A program made the position numbers and the translations under genes. A stretch of DNA of 8,953 bases from an uncultured Porphyromonas sp. GTDB taxonomy: Bacteria > Bacteroidota > Bacteroidia > Bacteroidales > Porphyromonadaceae. Positions 6,385-8,953 of this stretch are shown here, in pieces; position 1 is the stretch's first letter; the number at the start of each line of letters is the position of its first letter. The stretch lies in assembly GCA_900554935.1 (NCBI GenBank), contig USJF01000047.1:1-8953 (forward strand), read 5' to 3'. Under the pieces are notes generated by a model. It did no database searches. It saw only the letters and a program-made list of their open reading frames with translations, and was not told the origin of the DNA.

Positions 6385-8871
6385 CTATATTATTAAATGT
6401 CCCACTACGGATACGAGTAGTGCCAATACCCACCCCACAGAGATGGAGTAGAAGGTGCTATAGAGAGCATACCTCCATCGCCCACTCTCTCGGCCTATCG
6501 CTACTACAGTACTGATACATGGGATATAAACCAGTACAAATATCATAAACGAAAGGGCTATCACAGGGTCTAGCACTTTAGTACCATCGGAATAAGTAGC
6601 ATTCTGCAACTTACTTGAAAGGAGCGCCTCATTTTCTCCATCACCAGTGAATAGGACTCCCATAGTACTTACTACTATCTCCTTTGCAGCCACACCTGTA
6701 AGGAGCGAAACGCTCATCCGCCAATCGTATCCATGCCACTTAAAGATAGGCTGAATGGTATGCCCTAATCGACCAATCAATGAATACTCTTGCTGAACCA
6801 TAGTGAGTTGGTGATCACGATCCATCTCCTCGAAATCAGCCTGCTCTTGTGCTCTGACCTTCTCTATATGTTGGGCTATAAGAGTATCTTGCTCAGGCTC
6901 ATCTAAGCTATGGACATTGGGGAAGTAGCTCAATGCCCAAATAGCGATAGAGGCGACTAAAATCACCGTTCCCATCTTCTGTAGATACTGCTTTGCTCGT
7001 TCCCACATATGCAGTAACACACTCTTGAATGTAGGAATACGGTAAGGCGGAAGCTCCATCACGAAAGGCGTCTCTTTAGCTGTATTGAAGCGTCGCTTAA
7101 ATATCAGCGCACTCAACACAGCGACTAAGATACCTGAGAAGTAAAGTATGAAGAGCACCAGTCCCGCATTGTTAGGGAAAAAAGCTCCAGCGAGCAATAG
7201 GTAAACAGGCAACTTGGCACTACAACTCATAAAGGGGATAATCAGCATCGTAAGCAAGCGATTATTACGATTCTCGATGGTGCGTGTCGACATCACTGCT
7301 GGCACATTACAACCGAAGCCCATCACGAGTGGGATAAAGGACTTTCCATGCAACCCTATTAGGTGCATCAATCGGTCCATAATAAAGGCAGCCCTTGCCA
7401 TATAACCGGTATCCTCAATAAAGGCGAGGCAGAGGTAAAGGATTACGATATTGGGAAGGAAGACTAGTACCCCCCCAACTCCGGCAATCACACCATCCAC
7501 CAACAAGTCCTTCAGCATCCCCTCTGGCATCAGATCACCGATCCATTGTCCCAACAGTGCCACACCCGACTCTATCCAATTCATAGGATACTCGCCAAGA
7601 ATAAAGGTGAGCTGAAACATCAAGAAGATAACCGCGATAAAGATAGGGAAGCCCCAGATCTTATGGGTCAGAATATGATCAATCTTACGATTACGCTCCG
7701 TGATAGAATCATAATTGGTACGATAAGTCTCCTGAAGTGCCCCCCGCACAAATCCATATCGACCATTGGTGAAATCATGCTGGATATCATTATCAGTATG
7801 CTTGGCATACCGATCAATCAGCTCTGCTACTTGTTGCAACAGGGCGACACCCTTATCCGGTAGCATGGCAACCACTTCCTGCATCGCTTCATCCTCCTCC
7901 AGCAACTTAATCGCCATATAGCGTGGTCTCAGCTCTTGTATCACGAGAGGGAATTGCTCCCAGTGCTCTCGAAGCACCTCGCTCAGCTCCGCAATTGCCA
8001 TCTCCACCTCTTGGCGGTAACGAATATCTACCACTCGATGCTCCACCGAACGGTTATTGTAGATCGTAGCAACTTGCTCAAAAAGGTTCTTAATTCCACG
8101 TCCAGTACGTCCATTGGTAGGGCAGAGAGGCACCCCAATTAAACGGGTCAATTGCTCCGTATCCAATTCGCTACTAGAGGCCTCCAACTCATCCCACATA
8201 TTGAGTGCTACCACCACTGGGATACTAGTCTCCAAGAGCTGTGCAGTCATATATAAGTGACGCTCCAAATTGGTAGAGTCCACCACATTGATCACTACAT
8301 CAGGTCGCTCATCACCCATTAAGTACTGGCTAATATACTTCTCCTCCGGGCTATACGAACTAATGGAGTAAGCTCCCGGTAAATCAATAAGATCAAATGT
8401 ATAGCCACCTTGGCGATAGGTAGCCGTTTTAGCCTCCACTGTCACCCCACTATAATTTCCCACATGCTCATGAGCGCCACTCGCCGCATTGAAGAGAGAC
8501 GTCTTACCGCAATTCGGATTGCCTACAAATGCCACTCTGATTCGTTGCGCAGTGAGTTGCTTTTTCTTAGATTCAGGATGCGTTTGTGCAAGATAAGTAG
8601 CACTTGAATCGCCTTCCCCTTGCAGACGCCTATGGCTAGCAGCAGTTTGCAGTGGATCCACCTCAATTTGCTTTGCCTCACTTCGCCGGAGCGTCACATC
8701 ATAATTAAGAATACGATACTCTACAGGGTCCTTCAGTGGAGCATTTTTCACCACCAAAATCTCTTCTCCTGGTATGAATCCCATCTCCATCAACCGCTTT
8801 CGGAAAGCCTTATCGGTATGATGTTTTAGAATAATCGCCCTCTCGCCAGTATGTAGTTCAGATAGTCTCAT
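6385..8871 (-). CDS. feoB: FeoA-FeoB fusion, ferrous iron transporter
   Basis: An 828-residue inner-membrane protein for GTP-dependent uptake of Fe(II). Residues 1-72 are a FeoA (SH3-like) domain: LSELHTGERAII, LMEMGFIPGEEI and an LRRSEAKQIEV end. A polar linker (73-109) leads to the FeoB G domain: G1 GNPNCGKTS (117-125), G2 Thr144 in GVTVE, G3 DLPG (163-166), G4 NMWD (224-227) and a G5-like TNGRTGRG near 252. A helical GDP-dissociation-inhibitor region follows (about 275-390). The membrane part (about 405-828) has two gate repeats, with GCNVPAVMSTR (520-530), FMSCSAKLP (547-555) and YIPCISTVVAIGRESG (782-797). FeoA-FeoB fusions are common in Bacteroidota. A second Porphyromonas FeoB has been linked to manganese rather than iron, so substrate should be held loosely. 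It has its own promoter and possible operator upstream, and converges on lpxB. Confidence 0.96.
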   Translation of the reverse strand: MRLSELHTGERAIILKHHTDKAFRKRLMEMGFIPGEEILVVKNAPLKDPVEYRILNYDVTLRRSEAKQIEVDPLQTAASHRRLQGEGDSSATYLAQTHPESKKKQLTAQRIRVAFVGNPNCGKTSLFNAASGAHEHVGNYSGVTVEAKTATYRQGGYTFDLIDLPGAYSISSYSPEEKYISQYLMGDERPDVVINVVDSTNLERHLYMTAQLLETSIPVVVALNMWDELEASSSELDTEQLTRLIGVPLCPTNGRTGRGIKNLFEQVATIYNNRSVEHRVVDIRYRQEVEMAIAELSEVLREHWEQFPLVIQELRPRYMAIKLLEEDEAMQEVVAMLPDKGVALLQQVAELIDRYAKHTDNDIQHDFTNGRYGFVRGALQETYRTNYDSITERNRKIDHILTHKIWGFPIFIAVIFLMFQLTFILGEYPMNWIESGVALLGQWIGDLMPEGMLKDLLVDGVIAGVGGVLVFLPNIVILYLCLAFIEDTGYMARAAFIMDRLMHLIGLHGKSFIPLVMGFGCNVPAVMSTRTIENRNNRLLTMLIIPFMSCSAKLPVYLLLAGAFFPNNAGLVLFILYFSGILVAVLSALIFKRRFNTAKETPFVMELPPYRIPTFKSVLLHMWERAKQYLQKMGTVILVASIAIWALSYFPNVHSLDEPEQDTLIAQHIEKVRAQEQADFEEMDRDHQLTMVQQEYSLIGRLGHTIQPIFKWHGYDWRMSVSLLTGVAAKEIVVSTMGVLFTGDGENEALLSSKLQNATYSDGTKVLDPVIALSFMIFVLVYIPCISTVVAIGRESGRWRYALYSTFYSISVGWVLALLVSVVGHLII

Positions 8872-8892
8872 TGATCAGTAATTATTTAGACA

Positions 8893-8923
8893 CAAAAGTA
8901 GCTTCTTTATCAGAGATCCCCAA
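8893..8923 (-). promoter_or_regulatory. Bacteroidetes-type promoter of feoAB
   Basis: On the minus strand TACTTTTG (8893-8900) matches the -7 consensus TAnnTTTG. TTG (8921-8923) lies 20 nt upstream as the -33 element, one nt longer than the usual spacer. The -7 motif ends 21 nt before the ATG, so the leader is very short and A+T-rich, without a Shine-Dalgarno sequence or room for a riboswitch. Confidence 0.65.
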
Positions 8924-8941
8924 TACCTACTTATAGGTATT
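8922..8941. promoter_or_regulatory. Candidate operator: perfect 8-bp inverted repeat at the feoAB promoter
   Basis: AATACCTA (8922-8929) and TAGGTATT (8934-8941) are exact reverse complements around the 4-nt centre CTTA. The dyad begins within the -33 TTG and extends upstream, a position suited to repression by blocking sigma contact. Iron-uptake genes are usually controlled by Fur- or DtxR/MntR-type metal regulators, but this sequence is neither a canonical Fur box nor a canonical DtxR box (the AGGT/ACCT halves are in the opposite order). Which protein binds is unknown. Confidence 0.5.
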
Positions 8942-8953
8942 TTAGACATCCTC

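Noticed and set aside
6403..6422. Hairpin CACTACG / CG(A)GTAGTG as a terminator for lpxB
   Set aside because: It lies within the feoAB coding sequence, has a bulge and is not followed by a T run.
7546..7863. Plus-strand 105-codon open frame inside feoAB
   Set aside because: Shadow of the feoAB gene; no domain or start signal, and the minus-strand protein is unambiguous.

Overview
The window looks like chromosomal DNA from a member of Bacteroidota, most likely Porphyromonas or a close relative. Three things support this. Upstream regions carry the Bacteroidetes -7 motif TAnnTTTG rather than an E. coli -10. The proteins (MeaB, glycyl-tRNA synthetase, fused FeoA-FeoB) read like Bacteroidales orthologues. 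Intergenic 23-bp tandem repeats are a known Porphyromonas trait. No rRNA, tRNA, CRISPR, prophage or IS transposase gene was seen.

Layout. (1) Positions 1-557, minus strand: the 5' two thirds or so of a lipoprotein with a BPL_N / class I glutamine-amidotransferase-like fold; it runs off the left edge. (2) 558-912: a 355-bp divergent intergenic region with a strong Bacteroidetes promoter for the lipoprotein, five GAGTTACAAACTC units spaced exactly 23 bp apart, imperfect inverted repeats bracketing that array, a separate 11-bp inverted repeat, and the presumed meaB promoter. (3) 913-2365, plus: meaB, overlapping by 8 nt a small four-helix membrane protein of DUF6804 type. (4) 2433-6382, plus: a tight gene string glyS, an FKBP-like lipoprotein, surE and lpxB, with junctions of +4, -4 and -1 nt, which implies one transcript. 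(5) 6385-8871, minus: a FeoA-FeoB fusion ferrous-iron transporter converging on lpxB with only 2 nt between the stop codons. (6) 8872-8953: the feoAB promoter with a perfect 8-bp inverted repeat overlapping its -33 element, a candidate metal-responsive operator.

Most genes are housekeeping: translation (GlyRS), lipid A synthesis (LpxB), nucleotide phosphatase (SurE), protection of B12-dependent methylmalonyl-CoA mutase (MeaB) and iron uptake (FeoAB). The least ordinary material is the 631-790 repeat element. Its 23-bp period, intergenic site and inverted-repeat ends match the published description, as I remember it, of the P. gingivalis minisatellite MITE 'BrickBuilt'; sequence identity to that element was not checked. 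Next in interest are the putative feoAB operator and the FKBP-like lipoprotein with substituted active-site positions.
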